64,000 nucleotides of DNA from Achromobacter spanius (GTDB taxonomy: Bacteria; Pseudomonadota; Gammaproteobacteria; Burkholderiales; Burkholderiaceae_B), in contig NZ_CP034689.1 of the NCBI RefSeq assembly GCF_003994415.1, forward strand, positions 248,001 through 312,000. Direction: 5' to 3'. The translations under genes and the position numbers were made by a program. Below, in pieces: positions 52,261 to 60,290 of the stretch; the stretch's first letter is position 1; the number at the start of each line of letters is the position of its first letter. The notes beneath the pieces are model-generated. The model searched no databases. It was not told the DNA's origin and worked only from the letters and a program-made list of their open reading frames with translations.

Positions 52261-53598
52261 ATGAGCAACGAGGACCGGATCAAGGGTTGGCGTTCGCGCC
52301 GCAAGGACAGTCGTTACGAGGTAGGGTCCGGGGTCGCCGCGTGGCGGCTGGACCCGGCCGTGCTGTTTGAAGCCAAGGCGCCGCCTGCCGTCTTGTTCAA
52401 GCCTTTGCTGGCGCGCCTGCAGGGCGAGCCGCACGATTCCGTGGCCGCCCGCCGGGCGGTGTACGAGGCTGTGCAGGCGGAACTGGACGCGGAGATCGCG
52501 CGCGGCAAAGTCGATGAGACCGTCGCTGATTTTTCGCGGCGCAGGCTGCGCATCATCGTGCGTCTGCTTGAGCAGGACATCCGCGCGGGCGTCGAGGTGT
52601 TCGCGCCGGGCTACATGCCGGCCAAGCTGGTGGCGGAAGACCAACGCCTGGCCGATGCGCATGCGCGGCGCGTGGAGCGGCGCAAACAGGACGAGGCGCG
52701 GGATGCGCGCCGCCATGCCTCGCGCAACGACATCGCGCTGGAAGTCGAGCTGCCGCGTGACGAGGCCGCTGATCTGGCGATCCTGCGGCAACACCTGCGG
52801 ACGCTGCATGACGGGTATCACCCGCGCATGGCCGAACACCGTCCCGTGGGGCGCACCCTGCTGGCGCTGTTCGTGTTTCAGTTGCGCGTGATCCACGGCG
52901 AAAGCCGCATCGCGCTGCTGTGGGCCCTGGTGGGCCCCGTGGTGCTGCTGACGCTGATTTCGTCGCTGTACATCCTGATGGGCACGCACTACATCCTGGG
53001 CATGGATGTGCAGACGTTTTCGCTCTTGGGCGCGACCACCTGGATCATGTTCCGGCAGATCATTTTCAGAAGCAGCGCGGCCTATATCTCGGCGCGCGGC
53101 ATCTTGAATTTTCAGGGGGTGACGCCGCTGATGTGCGCGCTGGTGCAGTCGCTTATCTACCTGTCGGTATACCTGGTGGTGTTCGCGATATTGATCAGCG
53201 CCGGCCACGCGCTGGGGTTCATCACGCTGCCGATCAGCTGGGGCGGGTTTGTGCTGTATGTGGTGCTGATGGGGTGTTGCGGCTCGGCCATGGGTTTGCT
53301 GTTCGGGTCGATTGCCACCTACTGGCATTTCTTCCTGCGGCTGGCGCCCGTGATCGAACGCTTCTTGCAGATTTTCTCAGGCGTGTTCTTCGTGTCGGAA
53401 CAGCTGCCCGAGCATCTGCGCCCGTGGATCCTGTGGTCGCCGTTCGCGCATGGCATGCAGCTGTTGCGCTCCGCCTATTTCGAAGCCTACGAATCGACCG
53501 ACGCCAGCGTGGGCTACTTCCTGACGTCCTTGGTGTTCCTGATGGTGGTCGCCTTGGCGGCCGAGCGTCTGGCCCGCCCCAATATCCAGCCAATGTGA
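52261..53598 (+). CDS. vexB: Capsule ABC exporter permease VexB with N-terminal extension
   Basis: A 445-residue protein, far longer than the roughly 260 residues of KpsM/VexB permeases. The ABC-2 membrane domain occupies about residues 195-445 (LRVIHGESRIALLWALVGPV with six helices to the C terminus). Residues 1-190 are a hydrophilic helical extension rich in Arg, Asp and Glu, including ARRAVYEAVQAELDAEIARG and a basic segment RRVERRKQDEARDARRHASR. I chose ATG 52261 over GTG 52255; both are possible and differ by two residues. It lies 9 bases before vexC. The extension may recruit the biosynthetic enzymes or compensate for the altered ATPase. Confidence 0.9.
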   Translation: MSNEDRIKGWRSRRKDSRYEVGSGVAAWRLDPAVLFEAKAPPAVLFKPLLARLQGEPHDSVAARRAVYEAVQAELDAEIARGKVDETVADFSRRRLRIIVRLLEQDIRAGVEVFAPGYMPAKLVAEDQRLADAHARRVERRKQDEARDARRHASRNDIALEVELPRDEAADLAILRQHLRTLHDGYHPRMAEHRPVGRTLLALFVFQLRVIHGESRIALLWALVGPVVLLTLISSLYILMGTHYILGMDVQTFSLLGATTWIMFRQIIFRSSAAYISARGILNFQGVTPLMCALVQSLIYLSVYLVVFAILISAGHALGFITLPISWGGFVLYVVLMGCCGSAMGLLFGSIATYWHFFLRLAPVIERFLQIFSGVFFVSEQLPEHLRPWILWSPFAHGMQLLRSAYFEAYESTDASVGYFLTSLVFLMVVALAAERLARPNIQPM

Positions 53599-53607
53599 GG
53601 CACGACG

Positions 53608-54324
53608 ATGATTCATCTGAACGGCGTCACCGACGAGCCCTTTGCCTTTGGCGCCAGGCAGGCGCTGCTGGCCAACGTCACCCTGGACATTCCGGTGGGG
53701 CGCTATGCCTTGCTGTCGCCCGCGCCGGAAATGCATCGCCAGATTATCGACGTGCTGTGCAACCTGCGCCCGCCGCGCCAGGGCTTCGTGAAGCACGACG
53801 GCAACGTGTCGTGGGCCATCGGCCGGCAAGGCTTCATTCGCGGCAAGGCAAACGGCCTGAGCATGATCGACTTCGTCAGCGAGATGTACGAGATCGACGC
53901 GGATGCCACCTACGAACTGGTGGCCGACCTGGTCAGCGACCCCAAGACCCTGGCCAAGCCCATGGAGCATTGGCCGCTCTACGCACGGCAGGAATTTTCG
54001 TTCGCACTGGCGTTGGCGCCGGCGTTCGACGTGTATGTGATCGAAGGGTCCATCCCTTTCGAACCCTGCCGTTTCACCCGTCTCTGGCTGGCGCTGTTCG
54101 AAGAGCGGCTGATTGGCCGGACATTGATTTTTTCCAGTTATCGCCAGAATCAGTTGGCGGACTATTGCCTGAAAGGCTTGATTTATGAACGAAGCGACCT
54201 CCGGATCGAAGACGACCTCGACCAATGCATCAGCCGGTTCCCCCCAAGACGATCAAGGAATGAATCCGGCAGCGCAGGCGACGACGTCTTCGGAGGCTTC
54301 GAAGACAGCCAGCTTGGCATCTGA
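53608..54324 (+). CDS. vexC: Capsule ABC exporter ATPase homologue VexC with degenerate active site
   Basis: A 238-residue homologue of the KpsT/VexC nucleotide-binding subunit, recognisable by length, position between vexB and vexD, and matching segments (KHDGNVSWAIGRQGFIRGKA; FSFALALAPAFDVYVIEG). The nucleotide motifs are lost. In place of the Walker A G-x4-GK-S/T it has SPAPEMHRQ (37-45, Lys to His43). The signature region reads WPLYARQ (122-128) instead of YSSGMR. Walker B is VYVIEG (142-147), with Glu for Asp and Gly for the catalytic Glu. The switch His is replaced within FSSYRQ (about 178). ATP hydrolysis by this chain is unlikely. The last 140 bases overlap vexD in another frame. Confidence 0.85.
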   Translation: MIHLNGVTDEPFAFGARQALLANVTLDIPVGRYALLSPAPEMHRQIIDVLCNLRPPRQGFVKHDGNVSWAIGRQGFIRGKANGLSMIDFVSEMYEIDADATYELVADLVSDPKTLAKPMEHWPLYARQEFSFALALAPAFDVYVIEGSIPFEPCRFTRLWLALFEERLIGRTLIFSSYRQNQLADYCLKGLIYERSDLRIEDDLDQCISRFPPRRSRNESGSAGDDVFGGFEDSQLGI

Positions 54325-55477
54325 GGGCGGGTCCGAGATCGAACGCCGCCGTCTGGAACGGCAGGCGTCGATACGCCAGCGCCGCCGTCACCGCTGGATC
54401 AACGCGTTGATTGTCATCGCGCCGGTGGCGATTGCCCTGGTGTACGCGCTGATCATCGCCACGCCGCGCTACGAAGCGGAATCGCGCTTCTTCGTGCAGG
54501 CGGGTTCCGGCCAGCAAGGCGGTGGCGGTGGACCGGCAAGCCTGCTTACCACCGGCAACATGGGCGGCATGCTGGGCGGCTTTGTGGACGGCTGGGCGGT
54601 GGCCGACTTCCTGAAATCGCGCGACGCCATGCAGCAGCTGGATCAACGCGTCGGCCTGCGCCAATACCTGGTGCATGCGGGCGTGGACCCGCTGAACCAT
54701 CTTTCCGAAGACTCAAGCAATGATGATCTTTACCGTGCCTATCAACGGGCGGTGCACGTGTCGTTCAATGCGCTTGAGCAGATCGACGTCTTGCGCGTCA
54801 GCGCGTATTCACCCGACGACGCCGCCACCTTGTCCCGCGCGCTGATCGGGCTGGCCGAGGAATTCGTCAGTTCGATGAACAAGAAAGGCGTGGCCGACAA
54901 GCTCAAGGTCAGCGAAGAATCGGTCCGGCTGGCCGAGCAAAAGGCGCTTGCCGCTCGCGAGGCGCTGACGGCGTGGCGCACCACGCACGGCAATATCGAC
55001 CCGACGGCCACGGTGTCGATGCTGCTGAACCTGTCCAGCCAGCTCGAGACCGAGTTGAGCAGCGCGCAGATCAATCTGGACAAGATCCGCGCGCTGGGCA
55101 ACAAAGACCATTTCATGCTGAAGCCCGCCCAGATGCAGGTGGTGGCCTTGAAGAAGCGGATCGAGTCGGTGCGCCGTCGCCTGAGCGGCCAGGGCAACAC
55201 CGAAGCCAAGCAGCTCAAGTCCTACGAGGCGCTGAGAAATACCCAGGCCTTCGCCGATTCGAACCTGACCTTGGCGCAGCAGTCGTATCAGCAGGCCATG
55301 ACGGACGCGCTGCGCTTGCAGCGGTACCTGTCGATCATTGCGCAACCGGTGCCGACCGACCGGCCGAGCAGCCCGCGTACCGCCATCTTGTTGCTGCAAG
55401 CGCTGGCGCTGGGATTCGTGTTGATGTTCATCACCCGTGTGGGGATGGCGTTGTTGAGGGGGCTGCGACATGGTTGA
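54185..55477 (+). CDS. vexD: Capsule export inner-membrane protein VexD (KpsE/PCP family)
   Basis: A 430-residue polysaccharide co-polymerase-like protein. Residues 1-65 are a low-complexity Ser/Thr/Ala tail followed by a basic patch (RRRLERQASIRQRRRHR). Two membrane helices flank the periplasmic domain: ALIVIAPVAIALVYALIIAT near 75 and LLLQALALGFVLMFITRVGM near the C terminus. Between them lie long coiled-coil helices (about 220-345). It should bridge the inner-membrane exporter and VexA. ATG 54185 has GAAAGG upstream; the start inside vexC gives a 140-base overlap. ATG 54260 would shorten this to 65 bases but its ribosome site is too close. Confidence 0.88.
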   Translation: MNEATSGSKTTSTNASAGSPQDDQGMNPAAQATTSSEASKTASLASEGGSEIERRRLERQASIRQRRRHRWINALIVIAPVAIALVYALIIATPRYEAESRFFVQAGSGQQGGGGGPASLLTTGNMGGMLGGFVDGWAVADFLKSRDAMQQLDQRVGLRQYLVHAGVDPLNHLSEDSSNDDLYRAYQRAVHVSFNALEQIDVLRVSAYSPDDAATLSRALIGLAEEFVSSMNKKGVADKLKVSEESVRLAEQKALAAREALTAWRTTHGNIDPTATVSMLLNLSSQLETELSSAQINLDKIRALGNKDHFMLKPAQMQVVALKKRIESVRRRLSGQGNTEAKQLKSYEALRNTQAFADSNLTLAQQSYQQAMTDALRLQRYLSIIAQPVPTDRPSSPRTAILLLQALALGFVLMFITRVGMALLRGLRHG

Positions 55478-57443
55478 AAATTCGGTTGAAAACCCGGTTC
55501 AAAATTCAGTTCAAAAAACGGTTGATCCCGTTGTTGCTTCGGCGCCCGATCCTGCTGTCGCGGCTCGCCGCGCGCAGGCCGACGCCACCACGCGGCTGCG
55601 CGAAGTCATCCAGGAAATCCTGGACGCCGACGACCCCGCGCGCGACATGGCCAAGCTTGCGCCGGTGCTGGCGGGCGCAAGCGATGGCTGGCGCGATGTG
55701 CGCCGCTTGCTGGTTTCGCCGTACATGCGGGAAGGACGGCTTGCGCTTGCCATCGCCGCGCTTGAGGCGCTGATTGCCGCCTACCCCTTGCGCGCCGATG
55801 AACGCCGTACGCTGGCCAGCCTGCTGGGGCGCACCGAACAGTGGGAACGCGCCATCGCCGAAGCCGACGCGGCCGGCGCGCTGGCGCCGGAATCGGCGGC
55901 CATGCATGCCGCGCGGATCCAGTTGCGAATGCAGGCCGGCCGTGTTGCCGAGGCCGCCGACGTCGCCCGGGCCACGCTAAACATCGCGCACGCGGACCCC
56001 GGCGAAGCGCACTTCTGGATGCTGGCCTTTTCGCGCAATGGCGACGCGGCCGACGCGGCGGGCATTGCGGCGATGCTGGATCCGGCCAAGCTGCCGAACG
56101 AGCGCGTGGCGACCGTTGCCGTGCGCGCCTTGCTGGACGATGAACGCGCCGAGGCCGCCATCCAGCTTGGCAATGCGGCGCTGGGCGCGGGCCACGATAG
56201 TGCCGCATTGCGCTCGTCGCTGGGCCTGTCGCACCTTCGACGCAGCACCGAAGACGACCGCAAGGTGCATGCGCTGACGCACTTCGAGGCGGGCTTGCGC
56301 GCGTCGCCGGCCGACGTCAGGCTGCTGACGCTTTATGGTGAAACCCTGCTGCGCGCTGGCCGCTACAAGGACGCCGTGGCGCCGCTTGCGCAAGCCATTG
56401 AACTGGCGCCTGACCTGGAGCAGACGCGTGCGTTGTATGCGCGCGCGCTGCGCTACACCTTGCAGTACGACGAAGCCGCCGAGCAGATGCTGAAGCTGTT
56501 GGAGAAATCGCCCGAGAAGCGGCTGTGGCAGCGCGCGGCCATCGGCGCCTTGTCACAGGCGGGCCGCAAGCAAGAGGCCGAAGCGCTGTACGACAAGTAT
56601 GTCGCGGCGCGTAGCGAGCAACTGCCCGCGACCTTTCAGGAAGCCGTGCGCCAGATGGAAGCGCGCCTGGATTCCGCGCCCATTCCGCAGGCGCGTCTGG
56701 ACTGGGCCTGGTCGTTGCGCGGTGATAAGGATATTGACCGCGTGGAATGGGAGCGCCGGGTGCGCTGGGGCCACATGATGGACCACCTGCTGTTCGACTG
56801 GCTGGAATGCCGCGAGGACAGCGTCGAAGAGGCCATGCAGGTGCTGGGCGAACTGGACACCGGCGAACGCTTCTTTGCACCGCTCTTGGCGGCCGGCCGG
56901 GGGGTGGTGGTTGCCACGGCCCACGTCGGCCCCATGTATGCCGGGCTGATGGCGTTGGAATTGCTGGGCATCCCGTCGCGGTGGTTGGCGACAGCGCCCA
57001 GCGTTGCTCAGAGCAGCTACGCCACGGCCTTGATTTCCACCGCTGACCAGACCGAGGCGCAGGTGGCCAAGGCCTGCATGCGCGCATTGAACTCGGGCTA
57101 TGTGCTGTGCCTGGCCATCGATGGCGCGGCGAACCCGGCCGCGCCGCGAACCACGTTCGAAGGGCAGGAGGTCACGTATTCCAGCTTTGCGTCGCACCTG
57201 GCGCATCGGCTGGGCGTGCCGTCGGTGTTCTACGTGCCGCGTTGGGAGAACGGCCAAGTGGCCTACACGCTGGAAATGCTGCCCGCCGCCAATCCCGGGG
57301 AAGACGCCGATGCGTATGCGGAGCGCTGGAAGGCCGCCTACTTCGAACGGCTGCGCGAACACCTGGCCGGCCCGCCGGAAGACCTGCGCGCAAGCGGCGG
57401 AATCTGGCGCCACGTGACGCCCGCGGATCGCTCCGCGCAGTAA
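55470..57443 (+). CDS. vexE: Vi capsule lipid-terminus protein VexE (LpxL-like acyltransferase)
   Basis: A 657-residue protein. Residues 2-21 are four- to five-fold 4-residue repeats (VENSVENPVQNSVQKT). TPR-like helices extend to about residue 400. The C-terminal 250 residues resemble lysophospholipid/LpxL acyltransferases: VVVATAHVGPMYAG in the H-x4-D/E position (here followed by Tyr, not Asp/Glu) and LCLAIDGAANPAAPRTTFEG. Salmonella VexE adds the acylated HexNAc terminus that anchors Vi to the cell surface. It overlaps the vexD stop by 8 bases. Confidence 0.88.
   Translation: MVENSVENPVQNSVQKTVDPVVASAPDPAVAARRAQADATTRLREVIQEILDADDPARDMAKLAPVLAGASDGWRDVRRLLVSPYMREGRLALAIAALEALIAAYPLRADERRTLASLLGRTEQWERAIAEADAAGALAPESAAMHAARIQLRMQAGRVAEAADVARATLNIAHADPGEAHFWMLAFSRNGDAADAAGIAAMLDPAKLPNERVATVAVRALLDDERAEAAIQLGNAALGAGHDSAALRSSLGLSHLRRSTEDDRKVHALTHFEAGLRASPADVRLLTLYGETLLRAGRYKDAVAPLAQAIELAPDLEQTRALYARALRYTLQYDEAAEQMLKLLEKSPEKRLWQRAAIGALSQAGRKQEAEALYDKYVAARSEQLPATFQEAVRQMEARLDSAPIPQARLDWAWSLRGDKDIDRVEWERRVRWGHMMDHLLFDWLECREDSVEEAMQVLGELDTGERFFAPLLAAGRGVVVATAHVGPMYAGLMALELLGIPSRWLATAPSVAQSSYATALISTADQTEAQVAKACMRALNSGYVLCLAIDGAANPAAPRTTFEGQEVTYSSFASHLAHRLGVPSVFYVPRWENGQVAYTLEMLPAANPGEDADAYAERWKAAYFERLREHLAGPPEDLRASGGIWRHVTPADRSAQ
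55473..55532 (+). repeat. Imperfect 12-base tandem repeats at the start of vexE
   Basis: Five successive 12-base units begin at 55473, 55485, 55497, 55509 and 55521: GTTGAAAATTCG, GTTGAAAACCCG, GTTCAAAATTCA, GTTCAAAAAACG, and a diverged GTTGATCCCGTT. The unit is a multiple of three, so changes in copy number would keep the vexE frame. The tract is AT-rich compared with the rest of the gene. Confidence 0.75.
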
Positions 57444-57457
57444 CAAGGAGGGCGCGT

Positions 57458-58720
57458 ATGCAGCCTGGAAAGAAGCCAGAAACGAAGACCCGAACGAAGC
57501 CTGGAATGAAGGCGATGCGTCGCTTCCTGGCCTGGGCTATTGCGGCCTTCGCCATGTTGGCGGGCGGCACCGCGGCGGCCAGTGAATCGTGCGCCAGCCC
57601 GGATGAAAGCTGCGCCTGGGTTTCGTCGCTGCTGCAACAGCGCGAGGGCTACGGCGCCCGGGCCACGGGCGGCTTGGGCGGCAGGCTGATCGAGGTCACC
57701 TCCGACCAGGACGCGGGGCCGGGCACGCTGCGCGCCGCGCTGGCGCAAGCCAAGAAGGGTCCCACCTGGATCCGCTTCGCGTCCGACATGACGATCGTGC
57801 TGAAGAAGCAGCTTCGCGTGCCCTCCAACACCACGATCGACGGGCGTGGCAAGCGTGTCGCCTTGATCGACGACGGTCTGGGCGTGTATGGCAGCCAGAA
57901 CGTGATCCTGACGCATCTGACGATCGACGGACGCCTGAACCGGCTGACGCAGGCGGTGAACGTGGCCAATGGCAGCCGCGACGTGTGGGTTGACCATATG
58001 GATCTTTCACGCATGTCCGACCGACTGCTGAACGTGAAGAACGGCTCGACCGACGTCACGATCTCTTGGACCAAGTTCCATAACTCGAACAAGGTCATGC
58101 TGCTGAACAACATTACGTCCAAAGACCTGTTCCACAACTACGAGCGCGATTCCATCGCGCGCGTGACGCTGCATCACAACTATTTTTTCAATACCGTGCA
58201 GCGCAATCCGCGCGGGCAATTCGGCACTTTCCACCTGTTCAACAACCTGCTTGAAAACTGGGATTTCTACGGCATGAGCTTCAGCCTGGAAGCCAAGGCG
58301 CTGGTGGAAGGAAACATCTTCAACAACGACACGAAACGCAAATGTGTCGAGCCGGAATTCTTCCCCACGGTGGAAGGCATCAATGTGAATTACTGCCGCT
58401 ACATCCCCATTGCGTCGGGGCGCAGCGCGCTGGACAACGGCGAATCGGATCGCGGCGCCTACGAAAAATTGAAGGCCGTGCATGGCTACACGCGCGACTA
58501 CAAAGCCTTCCTGCGCTTGAAAGACAACCTGTACCTGGGCGATGCCAAGCCCGTGCTCAAGGACTACCGCCCCGAGTCTGCTCCCACGCCGCCGTACTGC
58601 TACAGCTACGAGCGGCCAACGCCGGAACTGGCCGAGAAGATTCGCAAGTTTGCCGGCAACACGTCCGGCGATACGCCCTTGGCGGCGTCACGCACCGGGT
58701 CGGGATGCCCGACGCGGTAG
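57458..58720 (+). CDS. vexL: Polysaccharide lyase family 1 protein, probable Vi lyase VexL
   Basis: A 420-residue exported protein. After a short basic leader the signal peptide (MRRFLAWAIAAFAMLAGGTA, then AA) precedes a right-handed beta-helix lyase domain. PL1 features are VWVDHMDLS and the substrate/catalytic strand R249-N-P-R-G-Q254-F-G, where the first Arg of R-x-P-x-x-R-x-G is kept and the second is Gln. A periplasmic PL1 lyase that cleaves Vi antigen (VexL) has been described from an Achromobacter Vi locus, and position and family fit here. AAGGAGG precedes ATG 57458, 14 bases after vexE; frames that start earlier run inside vexE. It would trim misdirected capsule in the periplasm. Confidence 0.88.
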   Translation: MQPGKKPETKTRTKPGMKAMRRFLAWAIAAFAMLAGGTAAASESCASPDESCAWVSSLLQQREGYGARATGGLGGRLIEVTSDQDAGPGTLRAALAQAKKGPTWIRFASDMTIVLKKQLRVPSNTTIDGRGKRVALIDDGLGVYGSQNVILTHLTIDGRLNRLTQAVNVANGSRDVWVDHMDLSRMSDRLLNVKNGSTDVTISWTKFHNSNKVMLLNNITSKDLFHNYERDSIARVTLHHNYFFNTVQRNPRGQFGTFHLFNNLLENWDFYGMSFSLEAKALVEGNIFNNDTKRKCVEPEFFPTVEGINVNYCRYIPIASGRSALDNGESDRGAYEKLKAVHGYTRDYKAFLRLKDNLYLGDAKPVLKDYRPESAPTPPYCYSYERPTPELAEKIRKFAGNTSGDTPLAASRTGSGCPTR

Positions 58721-58801
58721 TGCGGCAAAGGCCCTGTGCCGTGGCGTAGCGCGGCCGGCCCTAGGGAAACCACGGGGTTATGCCGCGTTACGCCGTTCTC
58801 C

Positions 58802-59041
58802 TAAAATAATTCCTGTCTCCTTTCGCAAGGAGGCCGACCCGGTAAGTTCCAAAGGCGCAACTGCCGCAGCGGTCGTTCAGCAATCCTCTAGTCGACAACG
58901 ACGTCGACATTCTGCCGGTCTCTCGGCATATCCCAACACCTACTCACGTCTACGCAACTTCGGCGTCGGCCTCTGCTCGTCCGTGCGTTTCGCGCCGGGG
59001 GCAAGTGCTGCGCGCCGCCTGCGCACAAGGGGCTTACCAAC
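58802..59041 (+). promoter_or_regulatory. Possible structured leader of the second amide transporter operon
   Basis: The 321-base gap after the lyase gene has an AT-rich TAAAAT at 58802-58807, with TTATGC 18 bases upstream, as a possible promoter. A 6-bp hairpin (CTCCTT at 58817, AAGGAG at 58827) and a second (GTCGAC at both 58892 and 58904, approximately) follow in a leader of about 230 bases. No known riboswitch consensus is recognised. Confidence 0.35.
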
Positions 59042-60283
59042 ATGAGCATGAACCGCCGCCAGTTCCTGTCTTCCACCGCCGTCACCGCCGCGTCCGCCAC
59101 GCTGGCGGGCCTGACGGGCACACGCGCCTTCGCCGCCGGCGAAGAAAAAATCAATGTTGCCGCCATCTATGACCTGTCGGGCGGGCTGGACATCTATGGC
59201 AAGCCGGTCATGGACGCGCTGCGCTTCGCGGCGGAAGAAATCAATGCCAACGGCGGCCTGCTGGGCCGGCAACTGAACTTCATCGCCTATGACGCGCAAT
59301 CCAACATGCAGCTCTATGCGCAGTTCGCGCAACAGGCGGCCTTGCGCGACAAGGCCGCCGTGGTGCATGCGGGAATCACGTCGGCCTCGCGCGAGGTGGT
59401 GCGCCCCGTGCTGAATCGTTACCGCACGCTGTACTTCTACGACAACCAATATGAAGGCGGCGTGTGCGACCGGAACTACTTCGCCGCGGGCGTGACGCCG
59501 GCGCAAACCGTGCAGAAGCTGGCGCCGCATGCGGTGAAGCAATGGGGCAAGAAGGTCTACATCGTGGCGGCCGACTACAACTACGGCCAGATCGTTTCCA
59601 ACTGGGTGCGCAAGTACGCGGCCGACGTCGGCGGCAAGACCGTCGCCACTGAATTCTTTCCGTTGGATGTGACCGACTTTGGCGCGGCCATTTCGAAGAT
59701 CCAGGCGGCATCGCCGGACTTCATCTGGTCCGCCCTGGTGGGCGGCGCGCATATGTCGTTCTATCGCCAATGGAAGGCGACCGGCATGACCGGCAAGATT
59801 CCGCTTGCCTCGACCACGTTCGCGGGCGGCAATGAACACATCGTGCTGTCGCCGGAAGAATGCAACGGCTTTCTGGTCTGCCAGAACTACCTGCAAGAGC
59901 TGCCGGGCGCGGCCAACGCCGACTTCGTCAAGCGCTTCCACGCGCGTTATGGCGCCGATTACCCCTACATCACCGAGCTGGCCATGGGCGCCTACCAAGG
60001 CTTCATGCTGTGGGCCGAAGGCGTGCGCAAGGCCGGGTCGATCGACCGCATGAAGGTTATCGAAGCGCTGGAATCGGGCGTGGCCATCGACGCGCCCAGC
60101 GGCCGCGTAACGCTGGACCCCGCCACGCACCATTGCACGCTGGACGTGCACATTGCCGAAGTGCGCGACCGCAAGCTCAACCTGGTGGAAAGCTTCCCGC
60201 AGCAACAGCCGGGCGATACCGCGGCGGTGTGCGACCTGATCAAGAACCCGGCGGACAACCGCCAGTACGCCATCAAGTTCTGA
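59042..60283 (+). CDS. Amide/urea-type ABC transporter, binding protein
   Basis: A 413-residue periplasmic binding protein with a Tat-like signal (MNRRQFLSSTAVTAASATLA). Mature blocks (VAAIYDLSGGLDIYGKPVMD; NQYEGGVCDRNYFAAGVTPA; DYNYGQIVSNWVRKYAADVG) place it in the HAAT family near UrtA and amide-binding AmiC/FmdD proteins. It differs clearly from the UrtA paralogue at 31549, so the ligand may differ. An amidase gene ends the operon, favouring an amide as ligand. Spacing to the following permease gene is 7 bases. Confidence 0.9.
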   Translation: MSMNRRQFLSSTAVTAASATLAGLTGTRAFAAGEEKINVAAIYDLSGGLDIYGKPVMDALRFAAEEINANGGLLGRQLNFIAYDAQSNMQLYAQFAQQAALRDKAAVVHAGITSASREVVRPVLNRYRTLYFYDNQYEGGVCDRNYFAAGVTPAQTVQKLAPHAVKQWGKKVYIVAADYNYGQIVSNWVRKYAADVGGKTVATEFFPLDVTDFGAAISKIQAASPDFIWSALVGGAHMSFYRQWKATGMTGKIPLASTTFAGGNEHIVLSPEECNGFLVCQNYLQELPGAANADFVKRFHARYGADYPYITELAMGAYQGFMLWAEGVRKAGSIDRMKVIEALESGVAIDAPSGRVTLDPATHHCTLDVHIAEVRDRKLNLVESFPQQQPGDTAAVCDLIKNPADNRQYAIKF

Positions 60284-60290
60284 GCACTCC

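Noticed and set aside
57107..57457. Long upstream extension of the lyase frame
   Set aside because: It lies inside vexE in another frame; the AAGGAGG site and signal peptide place the start at 57458.
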